Positions 47,161 through 55,024 of a stretch of 64,000 nucleotides of DNA are shown piece by piece. The stretch is from the NCBI GenBank assembly GCA_937894065.1, contig CALCST010000017.1, positions 62,001-126,000 on the forward strand, read 5' to 3'. Positions within the stretch are counted from its first letter, which is position 1, and each line of letters starts with the position of its first letter. This stretch comes from an uncultured Parabacteroides sp. (GTDB lineage: Bacteria > Bacteroidota > Bacteroidia > Bacteroidales > Tannerellaceae). Both the position numbers and the translations under genes were made by a program. The notes beneath the pieces are model-generated. The model searched no databases, had not been told where the DNA came from, and saw nothing but the letters and a program-made list of their open reading frames with translations.

Positions 47161-47489
47161 TTATACAGTTCATATGGAGGGGTTTTCGCTCCTTCCAAAT
47201 CAATTCCTTGTTCTTCGATAAGTAACTCAACCTGAGACTGGCGGCTGTTGCCGGTCAATTCTGAAGAAATAGACAATGCTTCAAACCTGACGTCACGTAA
47301 TTGCTGTTGCAAACGGTCTATCTCATTCAACTTCTGGTCGCAAGTATATCTGTTAGTTATTGCGAAAAAAATCAAACAAATAACCAACACAACCATACGT
47401 GTATGTTTGACTATAAAGTCTTCTTTCAATATACCACCACCAAGTATATACCAAATTGATATATGTTTTGAATCTTTATTTTCCGGCAT
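47157..47489 (-). CDS. FtsL-like cell division protein
   Basis: Small bitopic protein of 110 residues from the ATG at 47489 (MPENKDSKHISIWYILGGG); the frame extends upstream only with a TTG. A polar N-terminus is followed by a hydrophobic helix (about 32-51, MVVLVICLIFFAITNRY) and a periplasmic coiled-coil stretch (QKLNEIDRLQQQLRDVRFEA). The topology, size and position between rsmH and ftsI match FtsL. Sequence conservation is too low to rely on motifs. The last 4 bp overlap ftsI. Confidence 0.82.
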   Translation of the reverse strand: MPENKDSKHISIWYILGGGILKEDFIVKHTRMVVLVICLIFFAITNRYTCDQKLNEIDRLQQQLRDVRFEALSISSELTGNSRQSQVELLIEEQGIDLEGAKTPPYELYK

Positions 47490-47530
47490 TTTACTTATTC
47501 TTTTATATTGAGTCAAACTTCTTTATGTTT

Positions 47531-48448
47531 TTACAATTTCTCCGCAATTCTGAGTTTTGCGCTTCGTGAACGCGGATTGCGCTGTATTTCTTCCGCTGAC
47601 GGAACAATTACTTTATTGTTCACTGTTTTGAAAGGAGAAGCTACATTTCCGAAAAAGTCCTGCTCCACTTTTCCTTCAAAATTACCAGTCTTGATGAAAT
47701 TCTTAACCAAACGGTCTTCCAAGGAATGATATGTGATGACTACAAGTCGTCCACCGGGCTTAAGAATCTTCAATGTGCCCAGCAACATTTCGCGCAAAGC
47801 TCTCATCTCATCGTTGACCTCGATGCGAAGAGCCTGGAAAATTTGCGCAAGCACTTTCTTTTCCTTGTCTTTTCCAACGAAAGGTTTGGCTATTTCAAGC
47901 AAATCGGCAATCATCTCAATTTTCTTTCCCGAGCGGTATCTGACAACGGCAGAAGCTAGTTTGCGTGCCGTTTTCAACTCTCCGTAGAGATAGAACAAAT
48001 CAGCCAAAGCCTCTTCAGTATATTCATTAAGCACATCGGCAGCGGTTGCGCCCGCACGTGTGTTCATTCGCATATCCAAAGCTCCGTCGAATCTAAAAGA
48101 GAAACCTCGGTCTTTATCATCAAAATGATGAGATGACACGCCTAAATCTGCCAACACAGCATCTACATTACCAACCTCACCATGATAGCGCATGAAATTA
48201 TACAGGTATCTGAAGTTGCTACGGACAAAAGTGAAGTGTTCGTCATCCGGTATATTATTCTCGGCATCCGCATCCTGGTCGAAACCATAAAGGCAGCCAT
48301 TATCTCCAAGGCGTTTCAATATGGCACGCGTGTGACCGCCTCCGCCGAAAGTAACATCCACATAAGTGCCGTCCGGAACGATGTTCATGCCTTCCAGACT
48401 TTCCTCAAGCAACACAGGTATATGATAATTAAATTCGTTATTTTCCAT
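47531..48448 (-). CDS. rsmH: 16S rRNA (cytosine-1402-N4)-methyltransferase RsmH
   Basis: SAM-dependent methyltransferase acting on C1402 of 16S rRNA, usually the gene after mraZ at the head of the dcw cluster. The 305 residues show YHIPVLLEESLEGM, the SAM loop VTFGGGGHTRAIL, DLGVSSHHFDDKDRGFSFR, ALRIEVNDEMRAL and ITYHSLEDRLVKNF. The C-terminal RNPRSRSAKLRIAEKL is typical. Here it is the first gene of the operon; no mraZ frame lies upstream. Confidence 0.97.
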   Translation of the reverse strand: MENNEFNYHIPVLLEESLEGMNIVPDGTYVDVTFGGGGHTRAILKRLGDNGCLYGFDQDADAENNIPDDEHFTFVRSNFRYLYNFMRYHGEVGNVDAVLADLGVSSHHFDDKDRGFSFRFDGALDMRMNTRAGATAADVLNEYTEEALADLFYLYGELKTARKLASAVVRYRSGKKIEMIADLLEIAKPFVGKDKEKKVLAQIFQALRIEVNDEMRALREMLLGTLKILKPGGRLVVITYHSLEDRLVKNFIKTGNFEGKVEQDFFGNVASPFKTVNNKVIVPSAEEIQRNPRSRSAKLRIAEKL

Positions 48449-48766
48449 TTCTTAGCGTTCAAATTAATACAAGGATTATGCCACATAGCTACATCCCTAT
48501 CAATTAGATTGTAAAGTTACATATTTCCATATACATGAACATATCAAAAATGGCGAAAAGTAAGAAAAAGTTTTCAACAGGTATTTATCCGCAAGTTATA
48601 TGAACGGCAGAAAATCCAATCTATCACCAAGTCAAGCTTTTTAATATTGAAATGTTTCAGGCATATTTCCAGAAAAACCAATCTATAAGCCACTTCTCTA
48701 ACAGAATCTCTTATCTCAAACTACAAATACTTTCGCTATAGTTTTACGAGTAGTTATTTAAGTTGA

Positions 48767-48850
48767 AAACTAAGTCTTAGTTTATACAAATTAAGTCTCA
48801 GTTTTTAGAAACTCAAGCTTAGTTTCTATAATCTAAGACTTAGTTTTAAG
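48767..48850. repeat. 21-bp-period tandem array with CTTAG palindromes
   Basis: Palindromic cores are centred at 48775, 48796, 48817.5 and 48838, about 21 bp apart. The first is a perfect AAACTAAG-T-CTTAGTTT; the others read TTAAGTCTCAG, CTCAAGCTTAG and CTAAGACTTAG. AT-rich links join them directly. Confidence 0.75.
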
Positions 48851-49081
48851 ATTATAACGGTAATTATTGATTTTACAAGAAATATATCTGAACTTTAAAC
48901 AAGGATATTATAATACAATATCATTATGTTTTAAAGTTTTAACAATCAATATGGAACACATCTGATAGTATTCAATTTAAAAAAATCATTCGGCAAAACG
49001 TCTGACATACTATTTTTCAAGTAAAAGCACATAATATTCAAAAAAAGGAACAATTGAACACTCCATTTGATTATAATATAA

Positions 49082-49089
49082 TATATTTG
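49082..49089 (+). promoter_or_regulatory. -7 box of the glsA-glsB unit
   Basis: TATATTTG matches TAnnTTTG and lies 21 bp before the glsA ATG, implying a very short leader. No well-spaced TTTG at -33 is visible. Confidence 0.5.
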
Positions 49090-49109
49090 CAAAAAATATA
49101 TAACAAAAC

Positions 49110-49937
49110 ATGATAAACGAAAATGTTCCTCAAATAGACATTAAAGAAATTCTGTACAAAAAGGCTCCATCTGCAGCCAAGAAAGTTCCGGAATTTCTGA
49201 TAAACTATTTGAAGCGCACTATTCATCAAGATGAAATCAACTACATTCTGAGGGAATATAAAGACCTGGATGGTGTAGATTTTATGAAAGCGCTTATTAA
49301 ATATTTCGGTATAACAATAAATCCTAACGGCTTGGAAAATATACCAACTGATAAACGCTACATCTTTGCATCTAATCACCCATTGGGAGGACTGGATGGA
49401 ATTTGCCTGTCGGCTTTGATTGGTGAGAAGTTCGACAATAATATTCTCTATCTTGTAAATGATTTGTTATTATTTATACCTAACTTACAGTCAATATTTA
49501 TTCCGATAAACAAACATGGAGCGCAAAGCAAACGGAATGCGACACTGATTGATAATGCGTATTCGTCGGACAAACAAATACTGACATTTCCTGCCGGATT
49601 ATGTTCCAGAAAAGAAAACGGCGTTATATCTGATTTGGAGTGGAAGAAGTCGTTTATACAAAAATCCGTAGAATATAAAAGAGATATTGTTCCGGTTTTT
49701 TTCGAAGGAAAGAACTCTAATTTCTTCTATAATATTGACAAACTCAGGAAATTTGTAGGCATCAAATTCAATGTTGCCATGATTTATCTTCCTGACGAGA
49801 TGTTCTGCAGTAAGCAGAAAGTGTTTAATGTTTACTTTGGCAAGCCGATTCCATGGCAAACTTTTGACAAAACAAGGAAAGCCGACGAATGGGCAAAGGA
49901 AGTAAGGAATATTGTGTATAATCTCAAAGCAAAATAA
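49110..49937 (+). CDS. glsA: Lysophospholipid-type O-acyltransferase, glycine-lipid synthesis (GlsA)
   Basis: Acyltransferase of the PlsC/hemolysin group, 275 residues. The catalytic block is IFASNHPLGGLDG (86-98, H90 and D96); IFIPINKHGAQSKRN and LTFPAGLCSRKENG form the second and third acyltransferase blocks. It ends 11 bp before an N-acyltransferase gene. The pair matches GlsA/GlsB, which in Bacteroides thetaiotaomicron make N-acyl-3-acyloxyacyl glycine lipids: GlsB forms the amide and GlsA adds the second fatty acid as an ester. It transcribes away from the dcw operon. Confidence 0.85.
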   Translation: MINENVPQIDIKEILYKKAPSAAKKVPEFLINYLKRTIHQDEINYILREYKDLDGVDFMKALIKYFGITINPNGLENIPTDKRYIFASNHPLGGLDGICLSALIGEKFDNNILYLVNDLLLFIPNLQSIFIPINKHGAQSKRNATLIDNAYSSDKQILTFPAGLCSRKENGVISDLEWKKSFIQKSVEYKRDIVPVFFEGKNSNFFYNIDKLRKFVGIKFNVAMIYLPDEMFCSKQKVFNVYFGKPIPWQTFDKTRKADEWAKEVRNIVYNLKAK

Positions 49938-49948
49938 TAAATTCGCAT

Positions 49949-50911
49949 ATGAAAGACATTATTTCACCTGTTGACAGAAATTTGCTTAAACAAGAGCTTA
50001 CCAAGGAAAAAATGCTTCGACGGACGAATAAGTCGAACAATGAAATCTATATCATTACAGCCCAAGACTCACCCAATGTTATGCAAGAGATTGGAAGACT
50101 GCGCGAAGCCGCTTTCAGATTCTACGGAGGAGGAACAGGAGAAGCTGTTGACATAGACGAATTTGACACTATGCCTGACGCTTACAGGCAACTTATCGTA
50201 TGGAATCCGGATGATGAGCAAATACTTGGCGGTTATCGTTTCCTCTGTGGTTCTGACATCAGATTTGACAAAGATGGCAAACCTGTACTTGCTACATCAC
50301 ATCTTTTCAATTTCTCACAGAAATTCATAAAAGAGTATCTGCCTTATACCGTTGAATTAGGTCGCTCATTTGTTGCATTGGAATATCAGGCGACACGCAA
50401 CAGTAGCAAAGGTTTGTTTGTCCTTGACAATTTATGGGACGGACTTGGAGCATTGCCGGTAGTAAATCCAACTTTGCAATATTTCTTTGGTAAAGTTACG
50501 ATGTATAATACATATAATACCGAAGCAAGAAACATGATTCTCTATTTTCTGAAAAAACATTTTCCGGACGAGGAATCTCTTGTTTCACCAATATATCCAT
50601 TGCAAACTGACACTAATGAAGATTTGATGAAAGATTTGTTCTGTAACAATGATTTCAAGGATGATTACAAAATACTGAATCAGGAGGTGAGAAAATTAGG
50701 CATAAATGTTCCGCCACTTGTAAATGCGTATATGAGTCTTTCTCCAAAAATGAAAGTGTTTGGCACAGCAATCAATCACGAGTTCGGAGAAGTAGAGGAA
50801 ACAGGAATATTAATCAAGATTGATGAAATTCTGGAGGAAAAGAAAAAAAGGCACATCGAAACATTCTTGAAAGAGGAATGTGGAAGTCCGGATATTCTGA
50901 AAAATGCATAA
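49949..50911 (+). CDS. glsB: Glycine/ornithine lipid N-acyltransferase (GlsB)
   Basis: GNAT-related N-acyltransferase of the OlsB/GlsB family, 320 residues. Visible blocks are REAAFRFYGGGTGEAVDIDEFD, QLIVWNPDDEQILGGYRFL, YTVELGRSFVALEYQ and KGLFVLDNLWDGLGAL, typical of the Bacteroidetes proteins that transfer a 3-hydroxyacyl group to glycine. It pairs with the upstream GlsA. A strong bidirectional terminator follows 20 bp after the stop. Confidence 0.88.
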   Translation: MKDIISPVDRNLLKQELTKEKMLRRTNKSNNEIYIITAQDSPNVMQEIGRLREAAFRFYGGGTGEAVDIDEFDTMPDAYRQLIVWNPDDEQILGGYRFLCGSDIRFDKDGKPVLATSHLFNFSQKFIKEYLPYTVELGRSFVALEYQATRNSSKGLFVLDNLWDGLGALPVVNPTLQYFFGKVTMYNTYNTEARNMILYFLKKHFPDEESLVSPIYPLQTDTNEDLMKDLFCNNDFKDDYKILNQEVRKLGINVPPLVNAYMSLSPKMKVFGTAINHEFGEVEETGILIKIDEILEEKKKRHIETFLKEECGSPDILKNA

Positions 50912-50930
50912 AGCAAAAATATAGAAACAA

Positions 50931-50966
50931 AAAAAATCCAACTAACATCAGTTAGTTGGATTTTTT
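50931..50966. terminator. Bidirectional terminator between glsB and tsf
   Basis: AAAAAATCCAACTAAC (50931-50946) and its exact complement (50951-50966) form a 16-bp stem with the 4-nt loop ATCA. T-runs face both directions, serving the convergent glsB and tsf. Confidence 0.9.
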
Positions 50967-50985
50967 ATTAGCAGAATATTTAATA

Positions 50986-51972
50986 TTATTCAGCACGCAA
51001 AGTCAAACGTTTGAAAGACAAGATCTGCAATTCAGGATCAGCTTCCTTCATTGTTTCTCTTACAGTCTTCTTACCGTCCATGATATCTTCCTGGTTCAAC
51101 AAGCAAACTTCTTTCAAGAACTTGCTCAAGCGACCTTTAGCGATATTTTCAATCATAGCCTGTGGCAAGTTAGCTGCTTTTTCAGCAGAAACTGTAGCGA
51201 TGATTTCTTTAGCTTTAGCAACGTCTTCAGCTGTAATCCAGCCTTTAGCCATGTTGCTTTCCATATGATCTTCGCTGTCAACGTGAGCAGGATTGATACC
51301 AGCTTTCTTCAAAGCAGCTTCAACAGCTTTCTGAACCTGTTCAGCTTTAGTCTTTTCGATAGCAACCTGGATTTCTGATTCTTTAACTGATTCAGGAACG
51401 CCAGCTTCATCAATTGCGATTGGGTTCATAGCTGCAATCTGCATAGCTACGTTGTGAGCAGCAGCAGATTCTTTGTTGAATGCAGCGATAGTACACAACT
51501 GGTTTTTGTTCATATGGTTGTAAGTAGTTACGTATGCACCTTCAACTACGCTATAACCATCCAATTCCATTTTTTCACCAGTGATACCGCTACGGTCAAC
51601 AACTGCATCCTGAATAGTTCCGTTACCCATTGGCAAAGCCTTAACTTCGTCCAAAGTCTTACATTTGTTAGCAACAGCAGCATCAAGGATAGCCTGAGTC
51701 AAAGCAACGAAATCAGCGTTCTTAGCAACGAAGTCAGTTTCACATTTCAATGCGATAACAGCAGCGAAACCACCATCTTTCTTTGCCAATACGCAACCTT
51801 CAGAAGCATCGCGATCAGAACGTTTTGCAGCAATAGCCTGTCCTTTTTTACGGATAATTTCCATTGCTTTATCGATGTCACCGTTAGACTCTGTCAAAGC
51901 CTTCTTACAGTCCATCATACCAGCTCCACTCATTTTGCGAAGCTTGGTAATATCTGCCATAGTTACAGCCAT
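50986..51972 (-). CDS. tsf: Translation elongation factor Ts
   Basis: Nucleotide exchange factor for EF-Tu. The 328 residues open with MADITKLRKMSGAGMMDCKK, the N-terminal EF-Tu-binding helix, followed by CETDFVAKNADFV in the core. It is longer than the E. coli protein (283), mostly through a Lys/Glu-rich insert around 205-255. The start at 51972 adds four residues (MAVT) before the usual MADITK; the ATG at 51960 is an alternative. Last gene of the rplM-rpsI-rpsB-tsf series. Confidence 0.97.
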   Translation of the reverse strand: MAVTMADITKLRKMSGAGMMDCKKALTESNGDIDKAMEIIRKKGQAIAAKRSDRDASEGCVLAKKDGGFAAVIALKCETDFVAKNADFVALTQAILDAAVANKCKTLDEVKALPMGNGTIQDAVVDRSGITGEKMELDGYSVVEGAYVTTYNHMNKNQLCTIAAFNKESAAAHNVAMQIAAMNPIAIDEAGVPESVKESEIQVAIEKTKAEQVQKAVEAALKKAGINPAHVDSEDHMESNMAKGWITAEDVAKAKEIIATVSAEKAANLPQAMIENIAKGRLSKFLKEVCLLNQEDIMDGKKTVRETMKEADPELQILSFKRLTLRAE

Positions 51973-52017
51973 AATATTATTCTTTTATTTATTAGTATTA
52001 AAGTCGGTTTAAAATGA

Positions 52018-52119
52018 AAATGGACAATTGACAATTGACAATTATAAAGACTGCCAATGCCAATTGTCCATTATATTTTGAATTTAATCTTCAATTGTCA
52101 ATGTTCAACTGTCAATTGA
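52018..52119. repeat. 7-bp-period ACAATTG array between rpsB and tsf
   Basis: GACAATT repeats three times at 7-bp steps (52023-52043), and CAATTGT, CAATGTT, CAACTGT follow in reverse sense near 52092-52112. TGGACAATTG (52021-52030) pairs with CAATTGTCCA (52061-52070). The pattern resembles the octamer arrays but with a 7-bp step. Confidence 0.6.
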
Positions 52120-52959
52120 TTATTCTTCGTCTTTAGCGTACTTACCAGCAACGTTAGCGTTCAAAGCTTCTTCGTCTTCTTTCTTAGTACGTTCTTTCTT
52201 TACAGCTTTAGCTTTACGTTCTCTTTTTGGAGCTTCGCCTTCACCAGCTGCTTCAGCATCAACTTTTTCAGCTTTGCGTTCCTGCAAACCTTCGTTCATA
52301 GCTTCGCAGATAGCACCCAAGATAACTTCTACTGATTTTGTAGCGTCATCGTTTGCTGGGATAACGTAATCAACGTTGCTAGGATCTGAGTTTGTATCAA
52401 CCATACCGAATACAGGAATACCCAAACGGTTAGCTTCACGAACTGCGATATGTTCTTTCATTACGTCAACAACGAACAAAGCAGAAGGAAGACGAGTCAA
52501 ATCAGCGATTGAACCCAAAGTCTTTTCCAACTTAGCGCGCTGGCGAGTAATCTGTAATTTTTCTCTCTTTGACAAATTATCAAATGTACCGTCTTTTGTC
52601 ATCTTGTCGATAGTAGCCATCTTCTTGATAGCTTTACGGATAGTAGGGAAGTTTGTCAACATACCACCCGGCCAACGTTCGATTACGTATGGCATACCAA
52701 CAGATGCAGCCTTATCAGCAACAACTTGTTTAGCCTGTTTTTTAGTAGCAACGAAAAGTACTTTCTTACCTTGTTTAGCCAAGTTTTTCATTACTTCTGC
52801 TGCTTCATCTACTTTAGCAACTGTTTTATAAAGGTCAATGATATGAATACCATTGCGCTCCATGAAGATATAAGGAGCCATAGCAGGGTTCCACTTTCTT
52901 TTTAAGTGTCCAAAGTGAACACCAGCTTCCAATAATTGATCAAAATTAACTCTTGACAT
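52120..52959 (-). CDS. rpsB: 30S ribosomal protein S2
   Basis: The 279 residues show LLEAGVHFGHLKRKWNPAMAPYIF at the start (conserved S2 N-terminus), NFPTIRKAIKKM, LPSALFVVDVMKEHIAV and GMVDTNSDPSNVDYVIPANDD. A Lys/Glu-rich tail of about 45 residues (after GLQERKAEKVDAEA) extends it beyond E. coli S2, as in other Bacteroidetes. It lies between rpsI and tsf with repeat-filled gaps on both sides. Confidence 0.98.
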   Translation of the reverse strand: MSRVNFDQLLEAGVHFGHLKRKWNPAMAPYIFMERNGIHIIDLYKTVAKVDEAAEVMKNLAKQGKKVLFVATKKQAKQVVADKAASVGMPYVIERWPGGMLTNFPTIRKAIKKMATIDKMTKDGTFDNLSKREKLQITRQRAKLEKTLGSIADLTRLPSALFVVDVMKEHIAVREANRLGIPVFGMVDTNSDPSNVDYVIPANDDATKSVEVILGAICEAMNEGLQERKAEKVDAEAAGEGEAPKRERKAKAVKKERTKKEDEEALNANVAGKYAKDEE

Positions 52960-53073
52960 TGTTTTTTCTTTCTTAAATCGTTTACATTCTTTGTTTATAC
53001 AACCTTCAGGTAGTCATTCTGCACATCTGCATGTAAAATGAATCCTGTAAGTTTAGATACTAAACGCTTTTTC

Positions 53074-53152
53074 AGTTCTTTAGTTTTTGAGTTTTTAAGT
53101 TCTTGAGCCGGCAAACCGACAAACTTATAAACTAACAAACTTACAAACTCAA
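53074..53152. repeat. 8-bp-phased array between rpsI and rpsB
   Basis: AG words lie at 53074, 53082, 53090, 53098 and 53106 (AGTTCTTT, AGTTTTTG, AGTTTTTA, AGTTCTTG, AGCCGGCA), and AAC words in opposite sense end at 53116, 53124, 53132, 53140 and 53148, all at exact 8-bp steps. The two halves are inverted relative to each other around 53110. Confidence 0.75.
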
Positions 53153-53154
53153 AA

Positions 53155-53541
53155 TTAACGTTTACTGAACTGGAATCTCTTACGAGCTTTTGGACGACCC
53201 GGTTTCTTACGTTCAACAGAGCGAGGATCGCGAGTGATGAAGCCTTCTGCACGCAATGCAGCTTTGTCTTCCGGATTAATCTTAACCAATGCACGAGCGA
53301 TAGCCAAACGAGCAGCTTCTGACTGACCCTTGAAACCACCACCGTCCAAGTTGATCTTAACATCATACTGTTCTGCAACGTTCAATTTTGCTAACGGCTG
53401 CTTTACAATAAACTGAAGAATTGATGAAGGAAAGTAATTTGCAAGATCGCGGTTGTTGATTGTAATCTTTCCTGTTCCTTCGCTGATGAATACGCGAGCA
53501 ACTGCGGCTTTACGTCTTCCTATTGCATTTACTACTTCCAT
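53155..53541 (-). CDS. rpsI: 30S ribosomal protein S9
   Basis: The 128 residues are MEVVNAIGRRKAAVARVFIS at the start and a basic tail ending RKKPGRPKARKRFQFSKR, with the conserved GGGFKGQSEAARLAIARALV block. Normal length. It begins 5 bp after the rplM stop. The 195-bp gap to rpsB holds an octamer array. Confidence 0.98.
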   Translation of the reverse strand: MEVVNAIGRRKAAVARVFISEGTGKITINNRDLANYFPSSILQFIVKQPLAKLNVAEQYDVKINLDGGGFKGQSEAARLAIARALVKINPEDKAALRAEGFITRDPRSVERKKPGRPKARKRFQFSKR

Positions 53542-53546
53542 TGTTA

Positions 53547-54002
53547 TTATTTATATGAGTTTATATCGATTGACTTAGGCTGCTGAGCTTCGTGCTTGTG
53601 TTCTGTACCTGCATAAACATACATATTGTTCAACAGTTTTGCACCAAGACGATTCTTTGGCAACATACCTTTTACTACTTTACGGAACAAATAGCTTGGA
53701 CCCTTAGCCATCAAATCGGCTGGAGTGTATTCAATCTGTCCACCTGGATAGCCTGTGTATCTCAAATAAACACGGCTGTTCATTTTGTCACGAGACATAA
53801 CTACTTTGTCTGCATTGATGATAATTACGTTATCACCACAATCAACGTGCGGAGTAAAATTTGGTTTGTACTTGCCGCGCAAAAGTTTTGCTACTTTTGC
53901 ACAAAGACGACCCAAAGTCTGGCCTTCAGCGTCAACGATGACCCATTCTTTGTTTACAGTTGCTTTGTTTGCAGAAATGGTCTTAAAACTTAAAGTATCC
54001 AC
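53547..54002 (-). CDS. rplM: 50S ribosomal protein L13
   Basis: The 151 residues run MDTLSFKTISANKATVNKEW to the C-terminus, with LGRLCAKVAKLLRGKYKPNF, VDCGDNVIIINADKV and YRYTGYPGG-like RYTGYPGGQIEYTP blocks typical of L13. The start codon is GTG at 54002; the next in-frame ATG is too far inside. First gene of the rplM-rpsI-rpsB-tsf series, with a structured leader and a promoter upstream. Confidence 0.97.
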   Translation of the reverse strand: MDTLSFKTISANKATVNKEWVIVDAEGQTLGRLCAKVAKLLRGKYKPNFTPHVDCGDNVIIINADKVVMSRDKMNSRVYLRYTGYPGGQIEYTPADLMAKGPSYLFRKVVKGMLPKNRLGAKLLNNMYVYAGTEHKHEAQQPKSIDINSYK

Positions 54003-54042
54003 TGCTTAAAATTTTAATAATTAATAAATCAAAAAAACTTTC

Positions 54043-54118
54043 TTATTCTATTGCCGCTACGGACACATGCAACGACAATGTCCTAAGAACTAAACTTTTA
54101 GTACAATTTGATAATAAT
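54043..54118 (-). promoter_or_regulatory. Structured rplM leader (possible pseudoknot, L13 autoregulation)
   Basis: In the mRNA sense, GGAC (54083-54080), AUUGUCGUU (54079-54071), GUCC (54064-54061) and AGCGGCAAU (54058-54050) follow in this order. GGAC pairs with GUCC and AUUGUCGUU with AGCGGCAAU (9 bp with G-U pairs). The interleaved order makes an H-type pseudoknot or two competing stems. An autoregulatory leader of L13 in Bacteroidia has been proposed, as far as I recall; I cannot confirm the match. Confidence 0.5.
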
Positions 54119-54125
54119 CGGCTTG

Positions 54126-54157
54126 CAAAATTACTACTTTTATTTGAAATACAAAAA
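54126..54157 (-). promoter_or_regulatory. Promoter of rplM-rpsI
   Basis: TTTTTG (-33, 54152-54157), an 18-bp spacer and TAATTTTG (54126-54133) on the minus strand match the Bacteroides consensus. It predicts a leader of about 115 nt before the GTG start. Confidence 0.6.
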
Positions 54158-54210
54158 TTTTTATATGATATTCAGCAGAATATCTCATAATAAAGTATAA
54201 AACAAAAAAC

Positions 54211-54259
54211 AATAGTCTTTTTCGCTAAGCAATCCAAAAGCTTTACGAAAAAGACTATT
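54211..54259 (-). terminator. Terminator after the beta-barrel protein gene
   Basis: AATAGTCTTTTTCG (54211-54224) and CGAAAAAGACTATT (54246-54259) form a perfect 14-bp stem. On the minus strand the stem is followed by GTTTTTTGTTTT. Confidence 0.85.
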
Positions 54260-54281
54260 ACATATTTATATTATTCAGTAT

Positions 54282-54917
54282 TTACTTTCTGAAAAAATAC
54301 CCTAGAGAAAATGTAACATTATTCTGAAAAACTGAAGACTCGCCTTTTCTCTCAACAGAACGCCTGTCCAAAGTTCCACATAAAGCATCTATTGAGAAAA
54401 AGAACTTACTGTATTCCACAGCTATACCAAGATTGACTCCCAAATCAAAGCGTTTCAGATCCTTCTCCTTTTCAACTCCAAAGTTTATATCCGAATCTAA
54501 TTCATTGCTTTGAGTATTAGTTTTGCCAAACAACGAAAAATCCAATGCCGGACCAGCAAATACCGAAAATAGTATATCTGATAAATTAAATGAAAAGGCT
54601 AAATTGACTGGTACCTGTATTGAATAATATCTATACTTATTATATGCTGCCAACTCAGACTGTACGGGTTGTGAATAATAACTTCCTCCCTGATTCACAA
54701 ATGCTATCTCAGGACGCAATGAAAGACGTTTATAAAGGTGAATATCAGCAATACCAGCAACACTGAAACCCATCTTTCCTCCCGACATATACGAATCTTC
54801 AAAACGCTGAGTCAATGAAGAGTAGGAACCTCCGGCACGAACGCCGAATTCCACCTGCCCCATTGCTGTCGTTATCACCGAAAGCATAACTATTATAAGC
54901 AACCCCAATCTGTTCAT
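54282..54917 (-). CDS. Outer-membrane beta-barrel protein (PorT-like family)
   Basis: Protein of 211 residues with a signal peptide (MNRLGLLIIVMLSVITTAMG, then QVEFGVRAGGSYSSLTQRF). The rest is rich in alternating aromatic/hydrophobic strands (RLSLRPEIAFVNQGGSYY, YYSIQVPVNLAFSF, FDLGVNLGIAVEYSKFFF) and ends with the strand NNVTFSLGYFFRK, whose terminal aromatic pattern fits an outer-membrane barrel. The family is common in Bacteroidetes; the exact role is unknown. It lies 107 bp after the acyltransferase gene and ends before a strong terminator. Confidence 0.85.
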   Translation of the reverse strand: MNRLGLLIIVMLSVITTAMGQVEFGVRAGGSYSSLTQRFEDSYMSGGKMGFSVAGIADIHLYKRLSLRPEIAFVNQGGSYYSQPVQSELAAYNKYRYYSIQVPVNLAFSFNLSDILFSVFAGPALDFSLFGKTNTQSNELDSDINFGVEKEKDLKRFDLGVNLGIAVEYSKFFFSIDALCGTLDRRSVERKGESSVFQNNVTFSLGYFFRK

Positions 54918-55024
54918 AGACTTCTATTTTTTACATTATAATAATAAGGTAAGAAATACACAGGAAGAGCAAAGAACAACTCAACGCCATCAATTTCCCC
55001 TCAGCATAATTCCCAATTATATCA

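Larger units (their letters stand above)
48449..49109. other. 661-bp divergent gap between the dcw operon and glsA-glsB
   Basis: No gene is seen and in particular no mraZ. It carries a 21-bp-period palindromic array (48767-48850), a weak -7-like box for the dcw side (TAACTTTA, 48512-48519, minus) and a TATATTTG box (49082-49089) for glsA. The rest is AT-rich without clear structure. Confidence 0.75.

Noticed and set aside
48586..48595. TTATCCGCA resembling a DnaA box
   Set aside because: A single imperfect site in an AT-rich gap, without further boxes or origin genes, is not evidence for an origin.
52995..53378. Minus-strand open frame of 127 codons overlapping rpsI
   Set aside because: It is the shifted frame of rpsI that continues into the octamer array; rpsI is certain.
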